Below, one piece after another: positions 12,601 to 25,440 of a stretch of DNA of 64,000 nucleotides; position 1 is the stretch's first letter, and every line of letters starts with the position of its first letter. The translations under genes and the position numbers were made by a program. Origin of the DNA: Brachypterus glaber (Eukaryota > Arthropoda > Insecta > Coleoptera > Kateretidae); contig OY294047.1 in the NCBI GenBank assembly GCA_958510825.1, positions 4,712,001-4,776,000 on the forward strand. Reading direction: 5' to 3'. Below the pieces are notes generated by a model that saw only the letters and a list, made by a program, of their open reading frames with translations, had not been told where the DNA came from and ran no database searches.

Positions 12601-13149
12601 CTGCTGATAAGTTTTGGTTAAAGTTTGTAAAAGAAAAATATGGACAAAGCCGTATTTTTTAATTAATTATTTAGACAGTTGTTTTAACTATTTAGTCATT
12701 TAGAGAAGAAGTTTTATGTTTCATAAATCAAATATAGGTCCAGGTTAACCTTCAAATGCTTTGATATTTTTCTGCGTGTACGTATAAGGTAATTTGTATT
12801 TCTATATGTCGCTTGAAGTTTTTGCGGTATGCCAAAAATTATTTAAATACAGTTTGTAATGTTTAAACAAACGTTTGAATCCAAAGGCTTCACATTAGAC
12901 ATACAACAAAGAAATATCAAAGGAATTTATGTGTTTTAAAATACATTACGCGGTTGAAATGGTTTTCTTTGATATCAGTATCAAAGCAAGGTTGAACATA
13001 CTTTAAGATTTTTGTTCGATTTTATATCACCTATGCAAAAATAGGTCAGATATACTGCACTGGTGAAAACGTACCATATACAGTGTGTCCCGTAAATCGA
13101 CGATCAAACGAAAGGGGGTGGTAGAGGAGGTCATTTCCAATCAAAATAA

Positions 13150-13217
<68 letters not shown>

Positions 13218-13457
13218 CTATAACTATGTTGTTATCCAATTATTGATGGTTTAAAAGTTACAACCTCTTAACATTGTACTAAAAATAAGGTTTTTAATTA
13301 ATAACTCTGGTACGCAATGATTCCGGCCGTTTGGATCGACTCAAAAAAAAAAACAAAACGGGATATTATTCAGTATTGAAGTCGCTATAGCCCGAATTGA
13401 AAGAAATTGTCCAAAAAATTAACAAAATGGCGGACGTTTTTTTTTTTTGAAAATACA
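12601..13457. other. AT-rich DNA with (TA)n microsatellite
   Basis: 13148-13216 is a TA run of about 34 repeats. A transposon-like end (ACAGTGTGTCCCGTAAATCG) starts at 13080. Confidence 0.5.
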
Positions 13458-13960
13458 TACAGGGTGCCCCATTTTCGAACTCAAGCATGGGTATCTCGAT
13501 TATTATAAGAGATACAAGATCGGTTAAATTAGAAAAAAGTTGCCCATCTTTATGGTGAGCAATAAATTTGACCTGGCATTTTTTGTTTTTTAATTATCGC
13601 AAAAAAAATATAAAAATCCCGAGTTTCGTTAATATTTTTTTGAGAGAAAACCGACAAAGCTAGACGTTTTTAATTGAAACATTGCTAAGGTACTTTTTTG
13701 CAAGAAATCTAAATCTGTTATCATACATGCAAGAGTTACAACACTTAACTTCGTTTTTTCTTATGGGCGTTATTTTAGATTTTGACATTTTTAAAACACT
13801 TTTTTTTTGGAGTGTTACGCCCGTGTTAATGGTATAGGAAAATAGCGTTACAAGGAGGGGGGTCCAAAATGATCAAAATTTGCGTTACGTAATACTTAAA
13901 CGTTCCCTTTTGAGCGAAATTAAAAAAATCATTTTTCGCAGAGTGCTTTGAAAACAAAGA
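13458..13960 (+). mobile_element. Mariner-like element fragment
   Basis: Begins ACAGGGTGCCCCATTTTCG; related to 55867-56233 in the opposite orientation. A fragment of a further family (GCGTTACGTAATACTTAAACGTTCCC near 13885-13910, also seen at 34296 and 61750) is embedded at its end. Confidence 0.5.
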
Positions 13961-13969
13961 AGCAATGGA

Positions 13970-14375
13970 GATCTCTACAACTAGAATTATGAAACAAAAG
14001 ACTTCTACCCTATCTCTATCTCATTTGTGCTACACTTTCCAGCCAACCAAATAAATACTGTATTTGTTTTTCATACAACAAATACAGTATTTATTTGGTT
14101 GACCGGAAAGTGTAGCACTGAGTGGTACGAACGAACATAGCTAATGTGAATCTGTAGAATAAGATAATTCTACTAAAATTTAGATGGCGCCAGTAATTTC
14201 TTTAATAAAAATTAAATTATTACACTTTTCGCTCGGCCAAGTAAATATTGTATTTGTTCAACAAAGAACAAATACAGAATTTGTTTGGTTGGGTGGAAGT
14301 GGGAGTGTATGTATGTCTTGTATCCTTTTTGGGTAGAACTTTTGTCCCTGTCTAATCTAACGGGAGAAATCGCCA
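13970..14375. repeat. Double-hairpin dispersed repeat, copy 1
   Basis: Contains two successive hairpins: 14029-14119 (GTGCTACACTTTCC against GGAAAGTGTAGCAC, with AACCAAATAAATACTGTATT in the stem) and 14219-14310. Copy 2 is at 48818-49234. Confidence 0.82.
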
Positions 14376-14409
14376 TTAAATTAACAGAGGATAGTTTTGA
14401 AACCGTAAA

Positions 14410-14530
14410 TATTGTTCGGCATTTAGATTATCAAAATGTTAGGAGCGGCTAATTGTAGATCTAAATGCCGAGCTCGCGCATGCGCGTAGCCAACATTAAC
14501 TATATTTATGGTTTCAAACAACCTCCGTTA
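14410..14530. repeat. Dispersed repeat shared with 55628-55745
   Basis: Both hold a GAGCGGCTAATTGTAGATC block (one inverted half), GAGCTC(G/A)CGCATGCGCG and GGTTTCAAAC. Possible MITE remnants. Confidence 0.55.
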
Positions 14531-16614
14531 GCATACTTGGCAATGATATGATATGCTTTTGAGGTTATGTTCAAAATGGGAGCTAATAATTCTGACCTCA
14601 GATTCGGATTCAGCGGCTCAAAACACATAGGAATTGATTAGTCTGATCCGTCGAAGATGTTTGAAAGTTTCAGGTTAAAAAAAACATCCGGTATACATAA
14701 CATACATATTCTATTATATACATAACATACATATGTATCTCGTATTAACATTTATATGTTATTATTTATAATTAAGTATTTATGAATAATGTAACTAACG
14801 TGTACGATATTTTTTTGTAATCCTAATGGACAATAGCCAGTAATTAAATTGCAGGTAATCAGTACTAAAAAAAATATTACTACAACAAAAAACTTGATAT
14901 ATACAAAAAAAATCTATGTTTCCGGTAGTCAAATAACTCGAAAACGGTTTGATATTCTAAATAAAAGCACTATGGATTTTTGGCAATTTTTTTGTCTAAA
15001 ATTCTAGGCTGGGATTAAACATATGAAATGTGTTTTTTTTTATACCAAATACTCTTCTCGTTTCAATAAGATTTAAGGAATAGCAAAATACCTTTTATTG
15101 TCCCATAGTGATAATTTATTTATATTTATTTACATCCTACTTCAACGTTAATGTTAAAAACAACTGTAGATACTCCAATTTTACATGTAAATTAAAGCAA
15201 TTAAAGCAAGCAAAAGCAATAAAACCTGTTTTCACACGTCCCCCCAAATGGAAATAGGTTTAAAAAAAATAGCAAACTTAGGTGATGATAAGTCATGTGA
15301 GCAAAGGGTCTGTACAATTCAAAACCTCTGAGAACAAAATCCTAATGAGCGCCAGTTCGTAAATAGTGTTAAAAGTTCTTCCGCAGACTGCATGCTTAAC
15401 AACAATAACAAACTGCAAATTCTTTTGAATAATTCTAATAGTGTTTTTGTTGCTGATATCGATTCTATTTAGATCAAATCTCTATCTCTTTCCGTTTTTG
15501 AGAAATACCCTGCCGAAAATTCGAAAAAAATTAAAAATGTCTTTTTAGGTGGACAACAAATATATTATTAAAGCACCTACAAAAGTTTTCTATAGCTTGA
15601 ATTCAAGTTACATGCTTGCTCAAAAGATTGTTTTTCAGAGAAATGCTCCCAAAAATAAAAAATAAAATAATAATAAATATATTTATTAGAGAACCAAAAA
15701 AGTTATGGGGGATTAAACTTTTCAAAATTAGAAAAATAGCTGAAGTATTCGGCGTAATTTTTTCAGGAAAAATTACTTTAGCTCCCAGCCACCCAACTGT
15801 TTTATTTTATTTGAAAGAGCATAAAAATTATAATATAACTAAGATATCTTTTTGTACATAAAAAATACAATTAAGGGATCATTCTGGTTTATAATTTTCA
15901 AAAAAATCGATCGCTTTCTTTTATATTTTTGAAAGTATATGTAGACTTTTCCATAATTTTTCATTAAAAAAAAAAACTATAAACGCGTTTCTCTGAAAAC
16001 AACATTTTTTCGGTCGGAGGCGGTGATTTCTCCGGAACCACTGGACCGATCCTTATGCAATTTTAACCACATGAATAGTTTTAGCGTGTTTTACAACCGT
16101 ATTAAAATTTTAATTTTTACTATTTTTTTGCCAAAAACAGTGAAAAAAACTTTGAATAAATTCAGTCCAGTTTGATACATTTTTAAAATGTTTATTTGCC
16201 GTTAGACTCATATTTATGGTAGAAATTCGTCAATTTTGGCGAATTTGCAGGATTTGTATGCTTAAAAGAAAAAAAAAATAAGATTTCAAGCACTTTAAAT
16301 TTTTCACATAAAAAAATACAGACAATTTTCAACGATTTTTTACGATTTATCGTAATTTTACGAATTTTAGGGTCCCCATTAGAGAAGTTTGATTACTCTC
16401 ATATTTTTAAAATTTTCTAGCTACACCTAAATGAAAATTTTAAGATAATAAAAAAATATAAGCTCCACCCTAATATTATACGTCTCCAAATATCGGTGTT
16501 TTGAGTTAATGTCTTTAATAATTAATATAATTATTATTTTTGCCGTTGATTTGGCAATCTCACTGTTAGAGTATTATAATAATAATTATTATTATGGTTC
16601 CCAGTTTATGTATA
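14531..16614. other. AT-rich DNA, nothing recognised
   Basis: An 81-codon open frame at 15616-15861 is lysine/isoleucine-rich and looks like chance. No repeat family of this window was matched. Confidence 0.35.
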
Positions 16615-16829
16615 CAGTGGGTTAGGCTAAATGTGACACCCAGGGTAATTGTGACATGTCCTGTTATAATTCTTCTAAACTCGTTTATATCCAATCCAAC
16701 CCTGGCATTAGGTTTTTGACAGTATTAAATATTTCGCGTAAAATGTCGATTTGATTTAAACTTGTTTAGAAGAATTATAACAGGACATGTCACAATTACC
16801 CTGGGTGTCACATTTAGCCTAACCCACTG
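16615..16829. mobile_element. Tc1/mariner-type MITE, copy 1
   Basis: 215 bp between TA dinucleotides. Inverted ends start CAGTGGGTTAGGCTAAATGT and pair for about 80 bp. Non-coding. Confidence 0.88.
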
Positions 16830-17423
16830 TATTATTTTTTCTGAGCAACAGTCCAAGTTTACTGGTAAACAAACTAAAACATGCGTTATAAAAAAGTTAT
16901 TAACCTATTATAAAATTATTATCAAATAAAACAAATGTTTAAAGAGGTAACCTTAAATCAAGACAAGTTCCAAGAAAGTTAATTATTTATTATCATACAT
17001 ATCATACCCGATACATCGTATAAATTTTCTTGTAACAATGCATTACATATTTTTAATTATATATAATTTTATATTATTAAAAAAGGCTTAAACAGTGTCT
17101 TCTTGTAATATATACAAATCATAAACAAAACGATAATTATAGTAATAAAAACACAGGCTTGCATCAAATTTTCTTTTCACAAAACCAAATGAAGTTTTCC
17201 GATTTCGAAATAATATTTCTTAGTATTTTACTTTTCTGCTGGTTACCATGACAGCAAGCAGTGTAGGCAACCGGCATGTTAATCGTAAAACAGCTGTCAG
17301 TTACATGCAACGAGATGTTGGTCCGCCATTTTTTTAATATCATTTTTTTATTTATTTTGAATCAAATCTCAATTTCGTGTGCTAAATATTTGTGTGCTAT
17401 ATATTTTTTGTTACGAAGAAATT

Positions 17424-17495
17424 ATGGAGAGTTACTGTGATTTTAATTTTACACCAACAGATTTGCAGAGAATTGTGCTTAAGTGCTGCGACCTT
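17424..17495 (+). CDS. Possible first coding exon of an unrecognised gene
   Basis: ATG followed by 24 open codons (begins MESYCDFNFTPTDLQ, ends CCDL) and then CTT/GTAAGA, a good splice donor, in phase 0. Composition is less AT-biased than the flanks. The residues look protein-like, but I do not recognise the family and found no matching second exon. It could equally be a chance ORF. Confidence 0.25.
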
Positions 17496-17759
17496 GTAAG
17501 AAATTTATTTATTTATTTATTTATTTTAGATCGTAGAAAAAATGTTGTTTGTATTAAAAACGCAAAATGTGATTTCTGCATTCGCGTGATAGCTGATATC
17601 TCGATATATTTTTAGGTTAGAAAGGTATACATTTAAAAAAATCACTTCACATTTTGGGTAGTTAAACTCTTAACCTTATTAGAATGCTTTTAAAGCCCTT
17701 CCGCCCGATTTATTTAAATAATAAGCTCCATATTTAATTTTTTATTTAGGAATTTAAAA

Positions 17760-18300
17760 ATATTAGTCGCTATCTTGGATCCGACATCTTGAATTTTGCA
17801 AATATAACCTCAGGTTCGTAATCAGTGACCCCAAAAACCCCCGTATATCAAATTTGGCATAAATCGGTTGATTTTTCAAAATTTCGTCCGCCATCTTGGA
17901 TCCGCCATCTTGTATTTCGCAAATCTAACCACAGATTCGTTATCAGCGAAAAACTGTATATCAAATTTGGCATAAATCGGTTGATTTTTTAAAATTTCTT
18001 CCGCCATCTTGAATTGCCATCTCGAATTCCGTAAATCTAACCTCAATTTTGTAATCAGCGTCTCCAAAAACCCCCGTACATCAAATTTGGCATAAATCGG
18101 TTTATTTTTTAAAATTTCATCCGCCATCTTGTATCCGGCATATTGAATTTCGAAATTCTAACAACAGATTCGTTATCAGCGACCCCAAAAAAAAACATAT
18201 ATCAAATTTGGCATAAACCGGTTGATTTTTAAAAATTTCGTCCGCCATCTAGAATCCGCCATCTTGAATTCCGCAAATCTAACCTCGGATTCGTTTGGAT
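17760..18300. repeat. Tandem repeat, period about 120 bp, 4-5 copies
   Basis: The phrase AATTTGGCATAAATCGGTTG recurs at 17851, 17964, 18084 and 18205, alternating with GTCCGCCATCTTG. Copies are about 80-85% alike. A minus-strand open frame across it is a by-product. Confidence 0.85.
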
Positions 18301-20224
18301 CATAAAACTCCTTCGACCACTTCGACCTTAATGACTGTTTTTTTTTTTAATGTGCCCAAAGGGTTAACCCTCAGCACTCAATTGTGCAATTGCTTCAAAT
18401 CAAAATTGTAGCAGTAGGCTATGAAAGTACAAGTCTTAACAAGTTCATACAAAAAAAAAAATAGGATGATCGATTCAAAATTGACGTTTTCTGGAATTTT
18501 GAAATAAGAAACCTCGAAAATCCCCATTGTGCGGCGGTCGCTCAAGGTCGAAAACTCAAAATATTAATGAGGACACCAAACTGTAAAAATCTACCAAATT
18601 AGAACTCTCCTGTACCTTTTTGCAAGTTAGAACCTACCAACTGCCTGGACTTTTACCGTGACTGAGATCCCGTATTTAAGTTTCAATCACCCGGAACCGA
18701 TGAGTTGGGACCTTATCTGAGGTACAAAATTGCTATTTCAATATTGATTTCATGTCAAGAGGGTCAATGTTAAAATCCTTGGAGAAATAACGAACAGGAT
18801 TATTCCGAATGACTTTTCTGGAACATCAATCTGGAAACTTTAACCTATTTGAGTCTTTTACGTATAGGCCATTTTCAGTATATTGCGAAATACGGAGAAA
18901 AAACTTTCATAGAAAACATTTTATCTTTTTAGTTAATACAATTTAAGTGAATGTACATTTTTTCTGACCTTCATAATGACTATGTTAAGGGCAAATACGA
19001 TAATTATAATTGGATATTGACGATAATGACTGGACAATGACGTGAATGTCGAACTTGCTGGCCAATATCGTCAATGGCCGGACATTGTCGTTATGGTGGG
19101 CGGGCAATGTTGTTAATATTTTCATGTTAACATCTTTGCCCGGTCATTAACGATAATGGCTATAAGCGGCAGGACAATGTTGATAATGAGGTTATTAAAA
19201 CTAAATTTTTACAAAAAAAAAACAAATAGGCGCAAAACCAGCGCAAAACAACGTTAACGTAAACCAAAAAGTCCAAACCATTAAAAAAAAACACAAAACC
19301 AGCCCAAAACTAAACCAAATCAACTAAAAGTCCAATAGTTTTTACTTTATTTTACCTCCTTACACCACTCCGATTTTTGCCAAAAATATTTCAAGCCTAT
19401 AAGGAAGTTGTGTTTTTTTTTAATCAAAGCGTGAACGCTTTGTGACCATGGTCACAAATTTTGCGTACAGAAAACAGAGTTAGTTTTTTTGGATATAAAA
19501 CGTCGAGAAACCTAAGAAATGCAATAAAAAAAATAATTTTCTTTTACTAACATAAGAATTTTTTCGGGGAATATAAATTTCCGAAGTAATATCCTACGAT
19601 ACCGTTTAGTTTACACTTCGCAAAGTTTTATATTCTTGTGGAAAGCAAAACAGCAAGGGATAGTTTTATCGACAATCTCAAGAATAAAAATTGTTTGCAT
19701 TGGTTTTTTGGTCGCGGGAGAGTTTGCTTGTTTTATCCTATACTAAAGTGGACTTTTTATGCCAGTTAGTTAATTTTTTCTTATTTTTTTTTTTCATCTT
19801 AATTATATTTTTAATATCTCGTATTTGCACAAATTTGCATTTTGAACAAAAATGAATCGAACGATTTTAATCTTTAGTTTTAAATTAATAATAATAGTTT
19901 CATCATAAACAAAAAGTTTAAAGGTTCAGTTTAACTGGAAATCAAAAAACAAATACTTCGTTGGATGGACAATTTATATAACTTTCAAATGGTATCACAC
20001 GATCCCCTTTCTATTTAAGATTTTGGCCTCCCTATGCCCTTCTAGTCTTCTAGATATCTACGTATTCAGTTATCTATACAATACATACTGTGTCAGGGAG
20101 AGCCTCAAATAAGTCTATACTTGTGCTAGGGGCTCGCCATTAATTTTGATTAAGAAAATGTAAAAATTTCCGGTATATCGGTACAAAATTTTAAGTTTAC
20201 GGTGTATTTGAAATAGGGTCCGAC
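18301..20224. other. Non-coding DNA with degenerate GACAATG repeats
   Basis: 18990-19190 repeats a loose motif around GGACAATG(A/T)(C/T)G and its reverse complement, a worn inverted tandem cluster. The rest shows nothing recognisable. Confidence 0.4.
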
Positions 20225-21035
20225 ATTTTAAGGGGTGATTCTGCATCAGAAAATATGACAAAAAGTTCCTATAAACATATGTCTAAAAATGCGTCGTAAG
20301 GTAGCTACGCCCCTTTGAAAGTAGCTAAAAATTCGGTTTTTATTTAATAACTCAGGAACCCTTAAATAAATAGTAGCGAGGTGAACTAATCTTAATAAGG
20401 CCTAGCTTAGTATGTTATTTTCATGTACTTATTTTACCAGGGGCGTGCGAAACCGGGGGCCTTATCAGTTTTTTGACCCAAACTTTTTTCTGTGTAACTT
20501 TTTTGTAATTTTATTTTTAGTGTATCTAAGAAAAAAAGTTTCTATACATGTATGTCGAAAAATCGCTTTTAAAGCTATTACTGCCCTTTAAAAATGGTGC
20601 ATTTTTCCCTTAGGATTGATTTTTGGAAGTACCTGTATATGAGGTTTTTTTCTTAGTTTTTGATGTACATTTACCCTGCATCATTGAAATTTCGGTTTTC
20701 AACATTTTAGTATTTGATTTTTCTTCCTCGTACCGTGAAATTTCACCTTTAAATTAATTTTTCTCAAAAACGGTTAGGACTACAGTGTTACAACAAGAGT
20801 ACATTTTTTTTATGTATTTTGACCTGAGTAATAATATACCAAAAATAAAATTACAAAAAAGTTACACAAAAAAAAGTTTGGGACAAAGAACTGAACCGTT
20901 CGCACACCCCTGGTTAAAATAAGTACATGAAAATAACATATGAAGATGGTCCTTATTAAGATTAGTTCACGTGCAAAACCTCGTTGCTGTATCTCAAAGG
21001 GTTCCTATGCATGAACTTTGGAAGAATGTCCAGAG
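20225..21035. mobile_element. Foldback element family F, copy 1
   Basis: Arms contain GTAGCTACGCCCCTTTGAAA, AATAACTCAGGAACCC and CTTATTTTACCAGGGGCGTG, with the reverse complements on the right side. The centre is near 20680. Non-coding. Confidence 0.65.
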
Positions 21036-21439
21036 AAAACGCAAAAAGCCCAATCAAAAAAGTTTACTACGGAATGCATTACATAGTTTTGTAACTTATT
21101 TTAATTAAATAAAACGATTCCTTAACTTTTTTTAAAACAAATGTTGTTCTTTTAATTATCCAGAAATGGATTGTCACCTTTAAACAATATGACACATTTC
21201 TAAATGGCTACAGACGACCCTTTTGTTTTCCAAGCTCTTTGTGTAACAAAGTTTTTAAAAGAGTCGTCTTTAAATTCTGAAACTTTTAACTAAACTTATT
21301 ACAATTTCTTTTGTTTTTGATGTGAACTGCAGTTTTTTAAATTAACAGGAAGTTTAAAATTTAATTATGTTCAACACAATTATAGCTGGTTTCTCTTAAC
21401 CGTTTAAGTAAATAATTTCAATATAATATAGTATATTAT

Positions 21440-21865
21440 TATCTAAAGTACTAGTGCGCTAAAAACGTGTTATGAAACGAGTGCTTTATACAATTTTTTC
21501 TATTTTGCTCTAAAATTTAAAAAAAATTACATTTAAATTGATGACTGATTTAGGGATTTTTGTTTTGGATTGGCATTACAGTTTACACCATGTTTAAAAT
21601 TCTAAGAGCAAATTATATTTTATAGTCATCTCTTCCCTTTTTTACTGCAATTAACCAAGCCACAATTTTAACATGGTAAAAATAACCTAAACACAAAATT
21701 TTCTAGAAAATTCAACTTTAAAGCGACATTGACATTTGCACGGAAAACGTCAAGCGATAGGCCAGTTCTGTTGCCAACCCAAAAGAACAAAAAGTACAGA
21801 TGGGCCTATAAGAACACGCAAAATGCGTGTGATTATGAGCTTATAAGAGTCGCAAAAAAGAAAAA
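21440..21865. repeat. Dispersed repeat family A, copy 4 (5' truncated)
   Basis: Begins inside the leading hairpin (AAAGTACTAGTGCGC) and continues to CGCAAAAAAGAAAAA. Shares with copy 3 the block CGTCAAGCGATAGGCCAG. Confidence 0.75.
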
Positions 21866-22329
21866 TTTATCTTCCATACCTTTTAGTTGGTTTAGTTAGT
21901 CAATACAGAATTTTGCTCTATTTAATAGTTTTCTTCTAATTTTCGTTGGTTCTTTCAGTTTTTGTTGTTCCTTTTTAGATTCTTGATAATGAGGTCTGTC
22001 GTAGGTCTTTTGCTAAAAATTTGAGTTTATTTTAAATTAACCTCGGGCTACGATTTTCTTAATTGAGGTTAAGTAAAGCATACTCTTATTACCTTTCTTA
22101 TATTCCAAATCGTCTATTTTGTATTTTGATTTAAGAGGTTATGTTTACAATATATATCTTTTTCCTATCAACAAAATGCTTTGACACTATGTTATACGTA
22201 AACCCAGGATAGTTTCGACGTGATTTTTTACCTTAATAAATTAGATTTTATTTATAACCAGCCGTCCCGAATGAGCGAGAATACTTTCTCATAAAAAAAG
22301 TTATGTCCAGTTTGGAATTTTTTGGTATT

Positions 22330-22348
22330 GGGGGGGGGGGGGGGGGGG
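22330..22348 (+). repeat. Poly-G tract
   Basis: Nineteen consecutive G, followed by G-rich GAGAGGGTAGGCGG. Another G run of about 13 lies near 23981-23994. Striking in such AT-rich DNA; could be a G-quadruplex or an assembly weak point. Confidence 0.9.
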
Positions 22349-23189
22349 TTGAGAGGGTAGGCGGTTGAGATGGAGAGGGATTTTTTTATCTTTTAGGTGG
22401 TTTTTAAATTTTTCTTCTATTGCGAATAATAAAAAAGCTATGCCCAGAAACAATTTTTTACATTTTGGGGGAGAGGGGGAGTTCTGTAAAAAATTATTAT
22501 TAAACATTTTGTGTAATTTTATTTTAGCTTTTATGTGGTTTTTAAATTTTTCTCTTATTATGAATAATAAAAAAGTCCAAATACACATCCTGAGGAACGG
22601 GGGTAGTTTACATGAAAATTGGGGTTTTTAAGGTTGCTGAAACAAGCAAGCAAGCAAAAAAACAAGTTTTTGAAAATTTTTGCACAAATACTCCTGCAAA
22701 AGTATCACTGTTTAAAAACTGGCACTTATTAGGATTTGGTTCAGAGGTTTTGAAGTTTAGAGACCCTTTGCTAATATAATTATCTGCACTTTTTTTTAAA
22801 CCTATTTCCATTAAATAGAAATAGGTTTAAAAAAAAGTGTAAATGACTATTAAAAGTGTAGATGACTATTAAATAAAATTTTGGGGGGAAGTGTGATAGC
22901 TCAGCGCTGTACCACTGTAACTCTGACCTTTAAAAATAGAAGCATATAGTCGGATTTTTTTTTAAGTTTATATTGGCAAGATCGAGAAAAATTAAAATTA
23001 CTAAAAAAACGGCATACTGTTTATTTGAATTTGCATTTCGTAAAAACTAAATTGACATTTAGTATTATGCAACAAAAAAGTAGAACTTAAAAAAAAAGAA
23101 AAATAAGTAAGGTGAGCAAGCCTATTATTGGCATGTCAAGACATTTTATTTTTTAGTGCATTCAAATTTATTAGTTATCACCTGAAAGT

Positions 23190-23235
23190 TTACCACATTA
23201 ACAATAAACATATATGTTTATTGTTAACGTGGTAA
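23190..23235. repeat. Near-perfect 46-bp palindrome
   Basis: TTACCAC(A)TTAACAATAAACATA pairs with its complement around the centre 23212.5, with a single mismatch pair. Another hairpin, AACCTATTTC against GAAATAGGTT, is at 22799-22829. Confidence 0.85.
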
Positions 23236-23618
23236 GATATATCTTTATTCTAATGTAATGTTATAAAATAAACAAACTGCAGGAGCTTAAAAAAAATACT
23301 ATTGCTTTTTAAAAAAGATTGCATACTGACAATATTAGGAACCCATGTCCCAAATATTGCCAGGGTTCTGGCAATAATAGTAGAGAACACATTTACAAAA
23401 ATTTAACGAACTAATAAGAAAATATTGTGGCCCAATAACAATTTCAGATATTTTTGGGTACAATTTGGGCACATATGTAAGTAACAATTTATCGTTTTTA
23501 GTAAGCCACACGCACGTATCGATTAAAATCTAATATCGGCCTGGCGATTCTCTTTGCATAAAAGGCAGCACCAAGATTTAACACTCTCTGATTTCTTCGT
23601 TAATTTCTTTTCTTTTAG

Positions 23619-23930
23619 TTTTTTGTGTTTATAATTTTTTTGTTGTCAACTTCGCATGGAGATATTATGATCACAGCTACTTGGACAACAATCTCAAAAA
23701 AATACCCTTTCGCTTCTTTATTGAGTGAAACACAATATGGGCCAAGAAAGTGCATGCTTGTGCCTAACTTATTACGTTCTTGCCCTGCAATAATCGATAC
23801 TATAGAGCTTGAAACAGTCAGCACAATATTACAAGTTTTTATAGCGAAAGAGCACGAAACTGAGGTTTTGTGTACGCCATTACCAACTGGATACAGATAC
23901 ATCATATTTATAGGCAACTTTTTGATCTAA
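23619..23930 (+). CDS. Unrecognised ORF, possible exon (about 103 codons)
   Basis: Open frame ending TAA at 23928-23930 and preceded by a strong acceptor-like tract (TTTCTTTTCTTTTAG ending 23618). A TATA-like CATAAAAGG lies near 23557. The antisense strand is also open over nearly the same span, so the strand is uncertain. The sequence reads as ordinary protein, but I recognise no domain. Could be an exon, a transposon coding fragment or chance. Confidence 0.25.
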   Translation, partial: FFVFIIFLLSTSHGDIMITATWTTISKKYPFASLLSETQYGPRKCMLVPNLLRSCPAIIDTIELETVSTILQVFIAKEHETEVLCTPLPTGYRYIIFIGNFLI

Positions 23931-24524
23931 CAGATATACTGACAGTGCCATCTATGACACAGAGGACGAACTAACAAGTTTGGGGGGGGGGGGGTGGCAA
24001 TATTAGCCATATGGCGATAATTGGCTCCCTCACCTTAATACACTTTCAATTGCTTTGAAGCATTTTATATTAGGAAAGAAAAGGAGAGTCAATAACGATA
24101 ACTCAAATTAAAAAGGTATTTACTAAAACATTAATCGGTAAGCAAAGTCCATCTTTCATATACTTTAAGTTTCAATTACTTTTTTAATTATTTTAATACT
24201 TACCAAATTATGTTTACCAATTAAAAATGCAAAAAGTCAAGCCATCTAATTTAAATAAGTAAATATTGAAGCAAATTCACGTCACCGCATGCGGTTTATT
24301 GCAATAAACACTAGGTTTTTATTTTAGCCTTGTAATTTTTTTTCGACACACCAAGATTTTTCTTTATTAGTCGATTAGGCATGCAGTTTTTTTATTTTTG
24401 CATAATTAAATTTTTTTAAATAATTCACCCATTTGCCCCTAGATTTAGTAAACTATTTTTTTATTGCAAATCACCAGTATATTAAGCATGAAAACAGCTG
24501 TAAAATGACATGTAGCATATCCTA

Positions 24525-25440
24525 TTTTTAACCGACTTCCAAAAAAGGAGGAGGTTATCAATTCGACGTGTGACTTTGTTTTTTTTATGTTTGTTCCCCC
24601 ATAACTTTGGAACGGATGAACAGAATTTGATGAAACCTTTTGCAACTTAAATAGGACATTCCTGAGGTGGTCCCGTTTTAATTTGACGCTCGGTTAATGC
24701 CGGGTAAGCCAAATAATCAAGATAAATCTAATAGTTTTAACGCAATTTCACTTAAAACCGGCTTAATTTGATTCTAATACCAACCAAATTTTTAGAAAAT
24801 GATCGGACAACTCGGATAAGTCGGATAACTTGATTAAGGGGTCACTTAAATATTACGGCAGGCTAAAAATCTTTTAAATGCCGCTAAACTTGATTCTGTG
24901 GACCTGCAATATTAAAATACCAAGAGAAAATTATAAAATTTGTGATTATACCATAAGGCGTTATTTGATTATTACTTAACTGTTAAAGTTTTACAAAGAT
25001 TTTATTTAGTATTTCGTTTAAAATAAGGTTGGTTGGACTCTTGGTCGCTGAAATAAAAATACTACTAAATTTATTTTTTAGAAATTTATCTTTAAGATGA
25101 TAAGGCCACAACGCACTAAAAGTGCGTTGTGATGTCAGCAGCTTGCCGAGATGGAAGGACAACTATAATTTAGCTTAGATGACCTTACAGATCTACAAGT
25201 TCTGTGTCTCTAAAAAGTAAAAAATAAAAACTTTTCGCAAAAAAAATGAACCGACTTCTGTCTCTAAAAAGTAAAAAATAAAAAATAAGTCGGTGCCAAT
25301 TTCACAGCAAACAATTTAACAACATATAATTGTTAGTATTTAATTTAGGGAGTGGTGAAATTGGCACCGGCTAATTTTTTATTTTTTATTTCTTAGAGAC
25401 AAAAGTGTTCATTTTTTTTTGCGAAAAGTTTTTTTCTTGG
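24525..25440 (+). repeat. Dispersed repeat D, plus-strand copy
   Basis: Starts AACCGACTTCCAAAAAAGGA and continues through GGTCCCGTTTTAATTTGACG to a terminal hairpin region with GGTGCCAATTTCAC. The opening AACCGACTTC...GGAGGAGGTTATC is a motif I associate with common insect interspersed repeats. An inverted copy is at 51000-51860. Confidence 0.75.

Noticed and set aside
17876..18127. Minus-strand frame with a repeated ILKNKPIYAKFD phrase
   Set aside because: Product of the 120-bp tandem repeat; the frame breaks in other copies.
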